Below, piece by piece: positions 51,258-61,849 of a DNA stretch of 64,000 nucleotides (position 1 is its first letter; each line of letters opens with the position of its first letter). Below the pieces are notes generated by a model. The model did not search any database and was not told where the DNA came from. It saw nothing but the letters and a program-made list of their open reading frames with translations. Where the stretch lies: positions 1,116,001 through 1,180,000 of the forward strand of contig JAACMV010000022.1 in the NCBI GenBank assembly GCA_010909725.1. Direction: 5' to 3'. The stretch is from Picochlorum sp. 'celeri' (taxonomy: Eukaryota; Chlorophyta; Trebouxiophyceae). A program made the translations under genes and the position numbers.

Positions 51258-52717
51258 ATGTTGGGTGTGTTCCTTGTGTGTATTTTGATCCTGGCCAAAC
51301 AGTGCCAGGCCAAGTTTTTCTGGCACGGTGCGTACTTGTTTGGATACTACTGTACCATTCGATTGAGAACATTGCAACTGATTTGACAGTTTTTCTGTGG
51401 ATTTCAACACTGTGCTCTCCTGGATAGGACTTGCTCGGTGACAACCACAACGGATCTCCTGGTGCCAACCTAGAGTTTGCCAGATGCCCTGTACTAATCT
51501 AATTCTTATGGAATATAGTGAATCTACATAACCTCTCACCAGAGCCAGATGCCCTCTTCTACCTTGGCCCCAATAATGTGACTGTCCTTTGCCCTCAGGC
51601 AGAAGTCGGTGAAACTGGGCTTGTTGAGGGGGTTTCCTATACGAAAAGAGACAGGGAGGGAATCTTATCACTTCTTCAAGATGACCAGAACAATCCTGAA
51701 CTTGCGACAACATGTACGTCTGGGATTACAAATATGGCTCGACTGTTTGAAGGGGCATCATCTTTTGAACAGAACTTGATTCGCTGGGACACCAGCCAAG
51801 TGACGGACATGAGTGGGATGTTCCTTGGAGCCTCCCTCTTCAACTTTTTTCCAGGTCTTTGGGATACTAGCAAGGTGAAATCGATGAAGCAAATGTTTGC
51901 TGGAGCATCGTCTTTTAATGAGTATATTGGTGATTGGGACACATCCTCTGTCCAGGACATGAGTGGCATGTTTGCAGGAGCTTCATCTTTTAATTCGTAC
52001 ATTGGCGATTGGGATACCTCCTCCGTACAAGATATGAATAGCATGTTTGCAGGAGCTGCTTCATTTAACTTTTACATTGGCAACTGGAATACATCATACG
52101 TTCAGGATATGAGAGATATGTTTGCCGGTGCAGCTTCTTACAATGTGTATAATGGAGACTGGGATACATCTTCGGTACAAGATATGAGTGGCATGTTTTC
52201 TGGGGCGTCGTCCTTTAATCAGTATTTAGGAAACTGGGACACATCCTCAGTCCAGGATATGAGTCGCATGTTTGCTGGCGCCACGTCTTTCAATGTATAC
52301 AATGGAGATTGGGACACATCAGCCGTGAAGTCAATGAAACAAATGTTTGCTGATGCGTCGTCTTTTAATGAGTACATTGGGAATTGGGACACATCCTCAG
52401 TCCAGGACATGAGTGGCATGTTTGCAAATGCCAATGAATTCAACTCTTTCATAGGCAACTTTGACACATCCAAAGTCACAGACATGTCATACATGTTTTC
52501 AGGAGCATCTTCCTTCAACAACTACATTGGGGATTGGGACACAAGTCAGGTGGCAAACATGGATTTCATGTTCTTCGATGCAGCAACCTTCACACAAACA
52601 GTATCACCTTGGTGCGTGGAGAAGATTTCAGAAAAGCCTGAAGGATTTGACACAGGAAGTGGATTTGAAAACGATGCAGCATTGCAGCCATCCTGGGGAG
52701 CAGCGTGCAACAGATAA
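51258..52717 (+). CDS. Secreted BspA-type (DUF285) repeat protein
   Basis: Exons 51258-51327 and 51519-52717 (191-nt intron, GTGCGT...TATAG) give 422 aa. Exon 1 encodes a clean signal peptide ([18 protein letters not shown]). After [17 protein letters not shown] and [13 protein letters not shown] come about 13 copies of a 25-residue unit such as [17 protein letters not shown] then IGDWDT, the DUF285/BspA leucine-rich-repeat-like family. These occur in surface proteins of bacteria and, in large numbers, of some algae and protists. The end is Cys-containing (SPWCVEK...WGAACNR). The exon 1 model is inferred from phase and signal peptide; the repeat part is certain. Confidence 0.8.
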
Positions 52718-52985
52718 ACAACCTTGTGCCACTGATCAATTCAACCAGTCATATCTCGATTGAAATTTTTGTTTCAGACAGGCATTTGACGATCTTGGGT
52801 AACGACAGGTCAGTGAAACCTTACAATACGACATTCCTTGTAACAAGACCAAAAAAAAAGTGAGCTCCTCCTAGTTCAAGCCAGCCAAGATGACTCCCAC
52901 AATGTAAGCGACTCCCTGGATGCCTCTGAGTATATATTACATCATATTATGTATTTAATACCATAAATACGTCAATAAAGTGAGC

Positions 52986-53171
52986 ATGGGATGGTCCCCG
53001 ACGAAGAAGAGACTGGTCGCATCCCTTTCCATACTTACTTGGGCAGCCGCACTGCAGCTGCATATGTACTATTTGCAACGCACTGACGAATTCAAGGCAA
53101 AGTTTCCGGATTTAGCTCCTGAAGAAACGCTTCGGGTGAGTGTGAAGGGGAAAAATTCCGAGGAACGATAG
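52986..53171 (+). CDS. Small single-span membrane protein, unknown
   Basis: 61 aa from ATG 52986. A basic start (MGWSPTKKRL) precedes one hydrophobic segment (VASLSILTWAAALQLHMYYL) and a charged tail, like small mitochondrial assembly proteins. A strong 5' splice site (CGG|GTGAGT, 53136) lies inside the ORF; splicing to the AG at 53224 would change the tail to end ILHNVAH. Only 63 nt separate its stop from the DPH4 start. No family is recognised, and it might be the 5' part of a longer transcript. Confidence 0.4.
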   Translation: MGWSPTKKRLVASLSILTWAAALQLHMYYLQRTDEFKAKFPDLAPEETLRVSVKGKNSEER

Positions 53172-53234
53172 ACAACGGTTTGAAGCCTTGGTAAGAGCCT
53201 TCTACACACGCCTGTTGAGGGCAGATACTACACA

Positions 53235-53678
53235 ATGTGGCACATTGACAACACCGAAGCGGACTATTATGGTATCTTGGGTGTATCAAGGGAGGCTACA
53301 GATGAAGAAATAAAGCAAGGATACAAATCTGCCATTCTGGGGGCACACCCAGATAAAGCACAGGCCATGTCAGGGCATGAACAAGCATCAGAGAATATTA
53401 AGCGAATACGGGAAGCGTACGGCATTCTTAAAAACGCTGAGACGAGAGCAGCATATGATAAGGAAATAGGTCGACAGGAAGCATATGCCCATGTAGATGA
53501 TGTGTATGTGCACATCCAATTGTCGGATATGGATCGTTGTGAAGGAAGTTGCAGATATCCTTGTCGCTGTGGAGACTCCTTCGTCATTGAAGAGTGCGAC
53601 ATTCGAGATATAGGGAGCGATACAGAGTGTATATTACAGTGTCCATCATGTTCTCTCATGGCACACCTGGCAATGTAA
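53235..53678 (+). CDS. DPH4: DPH4/DNAJC24-type J protein
   Basis: 147 aa. J domain with DYYGILGVSREATDEEIKQG, HPDKAQ and AYGILKNAETRAAYD, then a CSL zinc finger: CRYPCRCGDSFVIEE and ILQCPSCSLMAHL. This pairing is diagnostic of DPH4, a co-chaperone in the first step of diphthamide synthesis on elongation factor 2. Normal length; no intron. Convergent with NUF2, 11 nt between stops. Confidence 0.93.
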   Translation: MWHIDNTEADYYGILGVSREATDEEIKQGYKSAILGAHPDKAQAMSGHEQASENIKRIREAYGILKNAETRAAYDKEIGRQEAYAHVDDVYVHIQLSDMDRCEGSCRYPCRCGDSFVIEECDIRDIGSDTECILQCPSCSLMAHLAM

Positions 53679-53689
53679 AAAAGTTTTGA

Positions 53690-55105
53690 TCAGCGAACCT
53701 CAAGCAATGACTGTGTGATACTGCTATAATCAGTTTGATCTTTGGTTGTGTCATCTGCATTTTTCATATATCCTTCAATCTTTTCCTGGTACAGATGAAC
53801 AGTCTCCCTCAGAGAGTGATACTGCCGCAAGACTGATCCAATCTGAGACTCGTGTGCTGCCCTCAAGTCTGCAGCTTTCGCCTCTATTGCCCTAATAGCC
53901 GCCTCATTTTGGTTTAATTTCGCAACAGCCGCGGCATTACCAGCCTCAATAGCCTCTCTGTGTCTCAACTGTTCCTCGACTCTGCCCTGTGCTGCTTGTT
54001 TCCTAATTTCACATTGGGCCTTGACACGCTCAATTCTTTCCATCAATGATGCATGCTGTCTATTCAGATGCTGATTCGTGGCCTCAAGCTGGGTCAACTC
54101 GTGCTCTTGGCTCGCAATATTTGATCGCAGTGCCTTGACTCTCTTCGATACCTCCTTCTTCTTCTTAATCTCGACAGTAGTGTCTTGCATCATGGCAATC
54201 ACCTTGGCAACTTCCTTTTCAATTTTGAGTGCAGCATCAAGCTTTGATGCGACATCCCGAGAGCTCTTTTCCGCCTCCGAGAGAGCTGCCTTCTCTAGCT
54301 CAAGGGCTCCAGCCAGATCTTCCAGCTCGGCCTTGATCTTGTGGGGCGACTGCACAATCTGTGCTTTGAGATCCTCTTGTGTGCCTCTCACAGCACTCAC
54401 CTTGAGCCTCAGCTGAGCAGCATCTTCCGTCATTGCATTCACTTCTTGTTTTAAAGACTTCAACTCATTCGACATACTTGCCTGTTGCTTATTGAGGGCC
54501 TGGTTCTCCCCGTACAAAATATCAACCTCTGCCTCAACATTCGCCACTTCAGGCAGCTCTGCTTCCCTCTCCTCCATCATCCTCGCGAGCTCCTTCTCCA
54601 ACTCCTCGTGCTCCCTTCTCAACCTATCTCTATTTTCAATCAACTCCTCGTGCTTTTCCTGAAGCTCTGTGTACGCGACAAGCTTTTCCTCCCTGAACTT
54701 TGCAAAATTAATCACAGCAGACAGACTTTTTTTCAGCCTTGCCCCCTCTGGCTTGTGCAAGTCCTTCATCGAAAAATCCTTCACCCCGCTAGAGCGCAAT
54801 AGCTTGGCAGTCTGCACGAAAAATGCCATGGCAGGAATGGACTCATCGTGCAGCTCTGCATACTCAATCGCATCAATTGCAGCAAACACAGGCTGTTGCA
54901 ACTCCTCCCTCGTCACCCCGCACAAGAGTACCACCAAATTCTCGAATATATGTTGGACTATCTCATACGTAGGCTTTTGTATCTGCTCAACTGTCGTCTT
55001 CATCCCCAGTTCGTGCAAACACTGCACAATTTCCTTCTCTGACAAGATTGGAAAACTGTAACTGAGCGCCATTCCTCCCCCTCCTGTGTGTTGTTGAGAT
55101 GACAT
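53690..55105 (-). CDS. NUF2: Kinetochore protein NUF2
   Basis: 471 aa, intronless. The N-terminal calponin-like domain reads YSFPILSEKEIVQCLHELGM, KPTYEIVQHIFENLV, SSGVKDFSMKDLHKPEGARL and FAKFREEKLVAYTELQEKHE, all NUF2 blocks. A long coiled coil follows to the end, as expected for the NDC80 complex arm. It binds microtubules at kinetochores with NDC80. The start could be 55105 or the internal Met at 55072. Confidence 0.92.
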   Translation of the reverse strand: MSSQQHTGGGGMALSYSFPILSEKEIVQCLHELGMKTTVEQIQKPTYEIVQHIFENLVVLLCGVTREELQQPVFAAIDAIEYAELHDESIPAMAFFVQTAKLLRSSGVKDFSMKDLHKPEGARLKKSLSAVINFAKFREEKLVAYTELQEKHEELIENRDRLRREHEELEKELARMMEEREAELPEVANVEAEVDILYGENQALNKQQASMSNELKSLKQEVNAMTEDAAQLRLKVSAVRGTQEDLKAQIVQSPHKIKAELEDLAGALELEKAALSEAEKSSRDVASKLDAALKIEKEVAKVIAMMQDTTVEIKKKKEVSKRVKALRSNIASQEHELTQLEATNQHLNRQHASLMERIERVKAQCEIRKQAAQGRVEEQLRHREAIEAGNAAAVAKLNQNEAAIRAIEAKAADLRAAHESQIGSVLRQYHSLRETVHLYQEKIEGYMKNADDTTKDQTDYSSITQSLLEVR

Positions 55106-55567
55106 ATTCCTCTATTCACCGTAGTATTCAAATGAAACACGCGCGTATCTTTGGGTTTCTCTGGACCAACGAAAACAACCACCAACCAACAGAAATTGCG
55201 CAAGGGATCCACGCACAGCCTTGCTCGTACGTATTGGCTTCTAATGCGATATTAATAATTTTAAATTCAGTAAGAATGCAAATTTATACCCACGTGGATT
55301 CAATATGGCTCTATAGATCTCATGCGGGGGGGTCGTCGATATTCGCAGTACCATTCTTGGTCTTACATGGTACTGCAATATATTTGTGTGGCATTGTCCA
55401 TCATAGGGAAGGCCATGCCGTGAGGTTGAGTGGTAAATGCAAGTACAGATATCTGAGGAATGCAAAACATCCCCCAGATCTACCAGTTGATGGCCTAAGC
55501 CACGATACCCGTGGTGACATGCAGAACGACATGCATGGTATCATTTTGTGATGCATCTAGCGATAGA
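55106..55567. other. Divergent spacer, 462 nt
   Basis: Between NUF2 (minus) and DBP7 (plus). The open frame through most of it on the plus strand lacks coding character; no known element is recognised. Confidence 0.4.
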
Positions 55568-57995
55568 ATGGAATTGAATATAGAAGAATCATCTCATAAA
55601 AATATAGAACCTCGCCCTAGAGAGGAATTGCATGGACAGGTGAAACGAATTCAGTCTGGCTCTGCACAGGGGTCAGCAGTGCCTGTTGCTACTGCTTCCA
55701 AGCACGAGAATTCACGTCAGCTCCGAGGTGCTCGCAATATAGGGTTGAAAAGAGCGAGATCAAAGGCCTTGGGGCAGAGGGAGAGTACGCCTGATCAAGA
55801 TGATATGAGACCAGTGGAAGAGGAAGAGGAGGCACTGGATATTGACAGTGTGTTGCAAATCACCATGGCACGCGAGGCGAAAATACGAGAGGATGATGCT
55901 GAGAAGATTATTGAGGAAGATAGCGATGAGGGGCCGAGTCGTGCTTATGATTCTGACAGAGATGAAGGGTATGTATCCTTTGCAGGGCAAGCTACGTTTT
56001 CAATGCATTCCAGGAAAGAGGCCAAGAAATCCAGGAGGCCGACATTTGAGCGCTCCAAAGATGCGATTGTTCAGATTGGCGCCCTCACTCGAGCGGGAGA
56101 TGCGGAGGAGGGTGGTGTCGGTGCGAATGAAGGAGGCGGGTCGTTTGCTGATGTGGGTGTGTCCTCCCTGCTGTCGAGCCATATAGCAAAGCATGGGTAC
56201 CATGTACCCACGCCGATACAGCGCAAGAGTATACCTTTTCTACTGGTTCGTTCCTAAACTACTGATATTTGTCAATACATTGTCCAGAGTAGAGTTTACG
56301 CGTACTATATGCTTGTGTGTATCTTTGCAGGATGGTCACGATGTGATGATTGAATCAGCAACTGGATCAGGCAAAACGCTGTCATATTTGATTCCTATTT
56401 TTGATGTTTTGAGTAGAAAAGAGAAGAAGATTCAGCGTTGTGACGGCACGCTGGCGTTGATTGTGTGTCCCACGAGAGAGTTGTGCCTTCAGGTTTTGGA
56501 CATTGCAACCATCCTGTCCAGAAGGTTTGCTTGGATTGTACCTGGGAGCATCCACGGGGGAGAGAATCGATCAAAAGAGAAGGCAAGGCTTCGGAAAGGC
56601 GTTAATGTATTAATATGCACTCCAGGGAGATTGTTTGATCATCTGATGAACACGGAATCATTCACAGCCTCTCACCTGGAATGGGTGGTGCTGGATGAGG
56701 CTGATCGCCTGCTGGACATGGGATTTCAGAAACAAATCTCAAATATTTTATCCGTTTTGAAGGAACGATCAAAGATCACTACACGCTGGCAGACTGTTCT
56801 ACTATCGGCAACGTTGCAAGGCGTAGAAGGCCTTGTTGCAAGTCTGGGTATGGAGAACCCAGTCACACTATGGTCTGGTGAGGAGCGGGAGACATCGAAA
56901 AAGGACATGTATTCGGACATACCGAAACGCCTTGTTCAGAGATATATTGTAGTCCCATGCAAATTTCGTCTTATCGCTCTCAATGCTGCCATTAGACAAC
57001 ATATGCAGCACATCCCGCAGGCCAAAATATTAGTCTTCTTGTCCAACTGCGATAGCGTAGACTTTCACCACGTTCTCTTGCAAAAGGAATGGCAAAATCA
57101 ATCAGAAGAAGAGGAAGAAGAATCCAAACGAGAGCAAGTCGCCATATTAAAATTGCACGGAAACATGTCTCAGATTGACAGAACACGGTCACTTTTGTCC
57201 TTCACCAAGGCATCAAGGGGCATTCTTCTGGCAACAGATGTTGCATCAAGAGGCTTGGATTTCCCTGAGGTGTCCATGATCATCCAATACGATTCTCCAA
57301 CATCTCCTGAAGAATATGTGCACAGAGTTGGGCGAACCGCCAGATGCGGCAAGGGAGGCAATGCATTGCTCTTTGTGCTGCCCCTCGAGTGTGGATTCAT
57401 CAACTATTTGCACTCCCAGTGTGGCATCGAATCCTTACAGAAAACAGATACCGTATCACTATTAAATCAAATGTATGGCAGTGATCCCAAGGCAGGCAAA
57501 TCGCTCGCCATCGAGCTCCATCGCGGCGCCAATGCAGCCTCGCAGCATTTGAAATCTGTTGTAGGGCAGGACAAGGATCTTACAAAGCTCTCCGAACTGG
57601 CATTCACGTCCTCCGTTCGAGCGTATGCCACACACTCCAAAGAATTAAAAGAATATTTCAGAATAAAGTCGCTGCATCTTGGCCATTATGCAAATAGTTT
57701 TGCTCTCAAGTACGTTCCATGCTTGCTGTATTCCACCGTTCGATGTGGTCTGAACCAATTTATATATAAATCACTCTGTACATGTTTTTTCCGATGCAGA
57801 GACAAACCCATGATCGCAGGAAAGCACGGATCTTCCTCAATTTCTTCCCATAAGAAGATGGGAAATAACAGAACATCACGCCTCCCCTCCATCCAGGGCT
57901 TCAACAGAAAAGGAAAGTCAAAGACTCCTGGCAGCAATACCGCACAGCACAAGAAGAAGAAGAAGAAGGATATCGGTGGCTATGTTCTCTCATAA
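55568..57995 (+). CDS. DBP7: DBP7/DDX31-type DEAD-box helicase
   Basis: Exons 55568-56245, 56331-57709 and 57800-57995 (introns 85 and 90 nt) give 750 aa. Motifs in order: Q motif TPIQRKSIPFL, then across the splice SATGSGKT (I), PTRELCLQ (Ia), TPGRLFDH, VLDEADRLLDMGF (II), LLSATLQG (III), LLATDVASRGLDFPEV and HRVGRTARCGKGG (VI). GSIHGGENRSKEKARLRKG and the long insertion are typical of DBP7/DDX31, needed for 60S ribosome assembly. The tail is Lys-rich (KKKKKKDIGGY), nucleolar-like. Intron 57710-57799 is stop-free and in frame. An upstream ATG at 55535 is also in frame. Confidence 0.9.
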
Positions 57996-58010
57996 AAATG
58001 GTGTAAGCAT

Positions 58011-58343
58011 TCATTCCATTGACACTCTTTTCCTCTTCAAGCATGCCTCAATCTTCCGCATCGCCCCATCACATGCTGAAAAGGCCTCTTTCCCATTCGA
58101 ATTCACAACCCTCCTGACACATGAGTCATATGTGGCTGCCTCTTCACAACACACCACACTTGCCAGGCAATACCTGTACCTATCTTGCAAATTCTTGCAA
58201 TTCTTACTATCTTTATCTCCCCCATTCGCCCTTCTACAACTCACCAAAGCAGAGAATGTCCGTCCACACTTCCGCTGCATTCTCCCTTCTTCTTCCTCAG
58301 ACACCACCGGTGCCCTCCAGGCTCCAAGGTTCCACCAACCCAT
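58011..58343 (-). CDS. Small protein with four CX9C motifs
   Basis: 110 aa. Four CX9C pairs can be read: CGRTFSALVSC, CKNLQDRYRYC, CCEEAATYDSC and CDGAMRKIEAC. Two twin-CX9C (CHCH) hairpins are therefore predicted. Such proteins are oxidised by Mia40 in the mitochondrial intermembrane space and often help assemble respiratory complexes. I do not recognise a specific member. Convergent with DBP7, 15 nt between stops. Confidence 0.65.
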   Translation of the reverse strand: MGWWNLGAWRAPVVSEEEEGRMQRKCGRTFSALVSCRRANGGDKDSKNCKNLQDRYRYCLASVVCCEEAATYDSCVRRVVNSNGKEAFSACDGAMRKIEACLKRKRVSME

Positions 58344-58547
58344 GACGAATCACTCAATTATATTTTACTTGAATCAAAATCTGATGTGATATGATCCAGA
58401 AAGCGAGTATGCATCAAGAACACCACCCTCAACTGTCCATATTTTAAAATGTTTTAAAATTTTTGGATACCCATCCCTGAAAGCCCGATTCTATCCCATA
58501 TCATACTTTAAAATACTGTTATAATAAAAAGATTTCAGGATCAGACA

Positions 58548-59267
58548 ATGAGAGGTAGCATACATCTGTCCACACTGCAGGAATGCTGCTGTCGAGGAAT
58601 TGCCCAACGACAGGGATTTCCCAGGATGTCGGTTCACCATCTCATAAGGAGACCAAATCCATCTACATGGAATAAAAGTCTGGGAGGAATGCCATCGCCC
58701 TGCATCGCCCCGGTGTCAGCGACACCTGTGCTCTTGGATGTGCCTGGGTTGTTTGCTGCTTCGACAGCTTACACTGCGGCCATTGCCTGCTTCCTCTTGT
58801 ACAAGGCAACTGTAGAGCCATTGAGGATGCGAGGTGCTGCTTCAGGGGAGGAATCCATCATGTACTCTGCAGATCAACTACAGGGGGGAGATTTTGGAAG
58901 GATTCCCTCCCCACTGCCAATGCTCATGCCCTTGATAGTTGCGTACATGTATCTCTTGGTCCAATCCTATGAACCAGACATGATTAGCCTGATACTTCCA
59001 GGAAGCCTTAAAGATGGATTTTCCAATGGATTCAACCCTCAGTTTTTTCCCAAGATTCAAGGTATTGCAACACTGTTTTCAAGGGTGACCACAACAGCAT
59101 CGCTATGGGTCCATCTGCTCTGTATCAATATCTTTGCTGCCCACCATTTGATGTGGGAAGGTATATCGCGTGGAATACCCACGCACCACACGATACTCTT
59201 GTCCATTCTGTGTGGTCCACTTGGACTGGTGAGCCATGGCCTCACAGCCTTGGTGCAGAGACGCTGA
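58548..59267 (+). CDS. ABA4-like (DUF4281) plastid membrane protein
   Basis: 239 aa. A likely transit peptide (about 1-45, Arg/Ser/Cys-rich) precedes four or so hydrophobic segments. The family end is clear: WVHLLCINIFAAHHLMWEG, then THHTILLSILCGPLGLVSH. ABA4 in plants is needed for neoxanthin formation in chloroplasts; other algae and bacteria carry homologues of unknown role. Length and layout fit. No intron. Confidence 0.8.
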   Translation: MRGSIHLSTLQECCCRGIAQRQGFPRMSVHHLIRRPNPSTWNKSLGGMPSPCIAPVSATPVLLDVPGLFAASTAYTAAIACFLLYKATVEPLRMRGAASGEESIMYSADQLQGGDFGRIPSPLPMLMPLIVAYMYLLVQSYEPDMISLILPGSLKDGFSNGFNPQFFPKIQGIATLFSRVTTTASLWVHLLCINIFAAHHLMWEGISRGIPTHHTILLSILCGPLGLVSHGLTALVQRR

Positions 59268-59421
59268 CCTCTTGTAATACCGCTCATGTTTCTCACTATG
59301 AGATATGATGAATATAGAATGTCTGCCCTGCCCTAGGGCATACTAGTCATGCTAGTAGGTAATCATTATGCCTGTATTGTTGCTCCGTACAGCATGTTAC
59401 TAGGAAGAAGATGCAGGCCTC

Positions 59422-59424
<3 letters not shown>

Positions 59425-59454
<30 letters not shown>
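59425..59454. repeat. (TA)15 microsatellite
   Basis: Thirty nucleotides of alternating TA, uninterrupted, in the transporter upstream region. It can extrude as a cruciform. Confidence 0.85.
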
Positions 59455-59457
<3 letters not shown>

Positions 59458-59965
59458 AGGAGTAGAAAGAAAAATGTAAAGAGAATGATATAATGCTTCT
59501 TCTATACATTGGATCGAGTACCGATGCAGAATGTCTTGATGAGCTATATAGGGCCAGATCTGAGATATCTGATATCAGATGCATGGGCCGCGGAGGACGA
59601 ATGCCGATATGCATGATCCCTCGGATTGTAGACATACGATATGCATCTTTGCCGATAATTTTAGTATTAAAATATATCTTTAATATTTTACATGCACTTG
59701 TGTTTCTAATTGCGTACAGGTAGGTGATTTGAGAGTCTCCAACTGTGGTGTCGGAGAAATATCTAGTGGCCTTCCTTCGGGTTGTGGACCTACCATGTGC
59801 CATCTCCATCCCCTTGATTTCATCTCTGTAGTATTTTTTACAACTAAAGTTGTCTGGGAGGGATGGGTGACGCAAAGATTTCTCAGGGCCCGGGGAGGGA
59901 TCGCCGGCAATCCACGAGAGCCGCGGGCGCATTATTATTTGATGATGATGACGCACGATGATGTT

Positions 59966-59986
59966 CGACCCAACAGGATTGGGTCG
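59966..59986. repeat. Hairpin upstream of the sugar transporter
   Basis: CGACCCAA and TTGGGTCG form a perfect 8-bp stem with a 5-nt loop, about 65-90 nt before the start codon. Possibly in the leader RNA. Confidence 0.6.
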
Positions 59987-60052
59987 GGTATGGGGTGAGG
60001 TTGTTGTTATTGTGACCGACATGGACTCTCATGCGCGGTGGTACATGATTGT

Positions 60053-61849
60053 ATGCAGAGCGAGGTTTTGTCATCCAACATGACTGGTCCACCAATGGAA
60101 CCCATTGTGACGCTGTACTCGTCCACCTTGGGCGAGTATGAGGCCAAGCTGACTGGATATGTAATCTTTGTTGCCTTTCTGGCAGCATCGGGAGGACTGT
60201 TGTTTGGATACGATCTAGGAGTCACTGGAGGGGTTGAGAGTATGCCAAGTTTTCAAGAGAAATTTTTCCCAGATGTATACGAGTCGCAGCAGAATTTTGA
60301 TGGATCTTCTCCGTACTGCACCTATGATAGTGCGACGCTTCAATTTTTCACAAGCGTACTGTTTCTTGCCGGTCTTGTGGCATCTCCTGTGGCTGGATGG
60401 GTGACCAAGAGATTTGGTAGATTGCTGTCCATGTTTATAGCCGCCATCAGTTTCCTGATCGGAGCTGGGCTGAATGCTGGAGCTCAGAACCTTGCCATGC
60501 TTTACATTGGGCGCATCATGTTGGGTATCGGCATTGGTTTTGCCAACTCATCTGTTCCCTTGTATCTTTCAGAGACTGCACCGTTCAAATATCGCGGAGC
60601 TTTGAATCAGTTATTTCAAATGTCCACGACCATAGGCATCCTGGTTGCCCAACTGATCAACTATGGCGTGAAAGATTGGGCTGAAGGATGGAGGTTGAGT
60701 CTTGGTTTGGCAGCCGTTCCAGCGCTCATCCTGCTGATTGGTTCTATTGTTCTTCCAGAGTCTCCCAATTCTTTGTGTGAGAGACAGCAGGACGCAAAAG
60801 CAAAAGAAATTTTGAAGAAACTTCGTGGATCTGAGAATGTGGACGCCGAGATGCGAGACATTGTCGAAGCAACAAAATTGTCCCAAAAAGTGACCATGAG
60901 GCAGTCATGGAGAATGATGTTGAAGAGAAGATACCTCCCACAGTTCATCACGACACTTCTCATTCCATTGTTCCAGCAATTGACTGGTATCAATGCAATC
61001 ATGTTTTATGTTCCTGTCCTCTTCAAGAGTTTAGGATCAGGATCAGAGGCTGCATTGCTGAATACAGTGATTGTCGGAGCTGTCAATGTGTTGGCAACTC
61101 TTGTTGCCATTTTCACAGTAGATAGGCTAGGAAGGAGGTTCCTGTTCATCGAGGGAGGAGTTCAAATGCTTTCATCCATGATTGTCACCGCTGTGGTGCT
61201 TGGCGTCGAATTCAGCAAGTATCCTGACGGGGTGCTGCCAACAGGGACTGCCATTGGTGTCTTGGTTGTCATTTGCGTCTTTGTAGCTGCCTTTGCATGG
61301 TCCTGGGGACCCCTTGGATGGCTCGTTCCTTCAGAAATTCAGACATTGGAGACAAGGGCAGCTGGTATGAGCGCAGCTGTGTGCATCAACTTTTTACTTA
61401 GTTTCATTATCGGTCAGACATTTGTGAGCATGCTATGTGCCATGGAGTGGGGAGTCTTCCTCTTTTTCGCCGGATGGGTTGCAATTATGACAGTGTTTGT
61501 CATCTTCTTTGTGCCTGAAACTCGCCATGTACCTGTTGAACAGGTGCAGGTCCACTTTGCGAGGCACAAGATTTGGAAGAAGCTCATGGGTCCTGCTGCT
61601 GATGAGGTTATTACAGCGCATGAAGGCAGGAGAGCTGCTCGCAAAGCTTATGCTCTTGAGGGAGCAGCTGCTGCGCAACCTGTCAAAAATGAAGAAGAGG
61701 CAGCAGAGGAGGACATCCTTGGAGGACGGACATCATCTCTCTGGAACCAATACTATACAGAGACTGCTGATGAAATCACCATGACAGAGGTGCAGGAAAA
61801 GCAAGAGGAGGAAGCGGGTTCATCCTCTTCTGAGCCAGCATCTTCATAA
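60053..61849 (+). CDS. Sugar/H+ symporter (STP/HUP type)
   Basis: 598 aa from ATG 60053 (60080 is an alternative). Twelve membrane helices with MFS sugar-porter signatures: GGLLFGYDLGVTGGV, GRLLSMFIAAISFLIGAGLN, IGRIMLGIGIGFANSSVPLYLSE (shortened here) and KYRGALNQLFQ. Also QQLTGINAIMFY, GRRFLFIEGG, WGPLGWLVPSEI and PETRHVPVEQ. It is close to plant STP and Chlorella HUP hexose/proton symporters at the plasma membrane. The C-terminal tail is long, Glu-rich and Ser-rich. No intron. Confidence 0.92.
   Translation: MQSEVLSSNMTGPPMEPIVTLYSSTLGEYEAKLTGYVIFVAFLAASGGLLFGYDLGVTGGVESMPSFQEKFFPDVYESQQNFDGSSPYCTYDSATLQFFTSVLFLAGLVASPVAGWVTKRFGRLLSMFIAAISFLIGAGLNAGAQNLAMLYIGRIMLGIGIGFANSSVPLYLSETAPFKYRGALNQLFQMSTTIGILVAQLINYGVKDWAEGWRLSLGLAAVPALILLIGSIVLPESPNSLCERQQDAKAKEILKKLRGSENVDAEMRDIVEATKLSQKVTMRQSWRMMLKRRYLPQFITTLLIPLFQQLTGINAIMFYVPVLFKSLGSGSEAALLNTVIVGAVNVLATLVAIFTVDRLGRRFLFIEGGVQMLSSMIVTAVVLGVEFSKYPDGVLPTGTAIGVLVVICVFVAAFAWSWGPLGWLVPSEIQTLETRAAGMSAAVCINFLLSFIIGQTFVSMLCAMEWGVFLFFAGWVAIMTVFVIFFVPETRHVPVEQVQVHFARHKIWKKLMGPAADEVITAHEGRRAARKAYALEGAAAAQPVKNEEEAAEEDILGGRTSSLWNQYYTETADEITMTEVQEKQEEEAGSSSSEPASS

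Larger units (their letters stand above)
59268..60052. other. Promoter region of the sugar transporter, 785 nt
   Basis: Contains the (TA)15 run at 59425-59454, a palindrome-rich stretch around 59554-59582 with AGATCT and GATATC cores, and a hairpin at 59966-59986. No ORF is supported. Confidence 0.45.

Noticed and set aside
55099..55551. 150-codon open frame upstream of DBP7
   Set aside because: It starts in the NUF2 leader on the other strand and has no domain or targeting pattern; treated as promoter DNA.
58011..58389. A plus-strand frame opposite the CX9C gene
   Set aside because: The minus frame has four precisely spaced Cys pairs; the plus frame has no such order.
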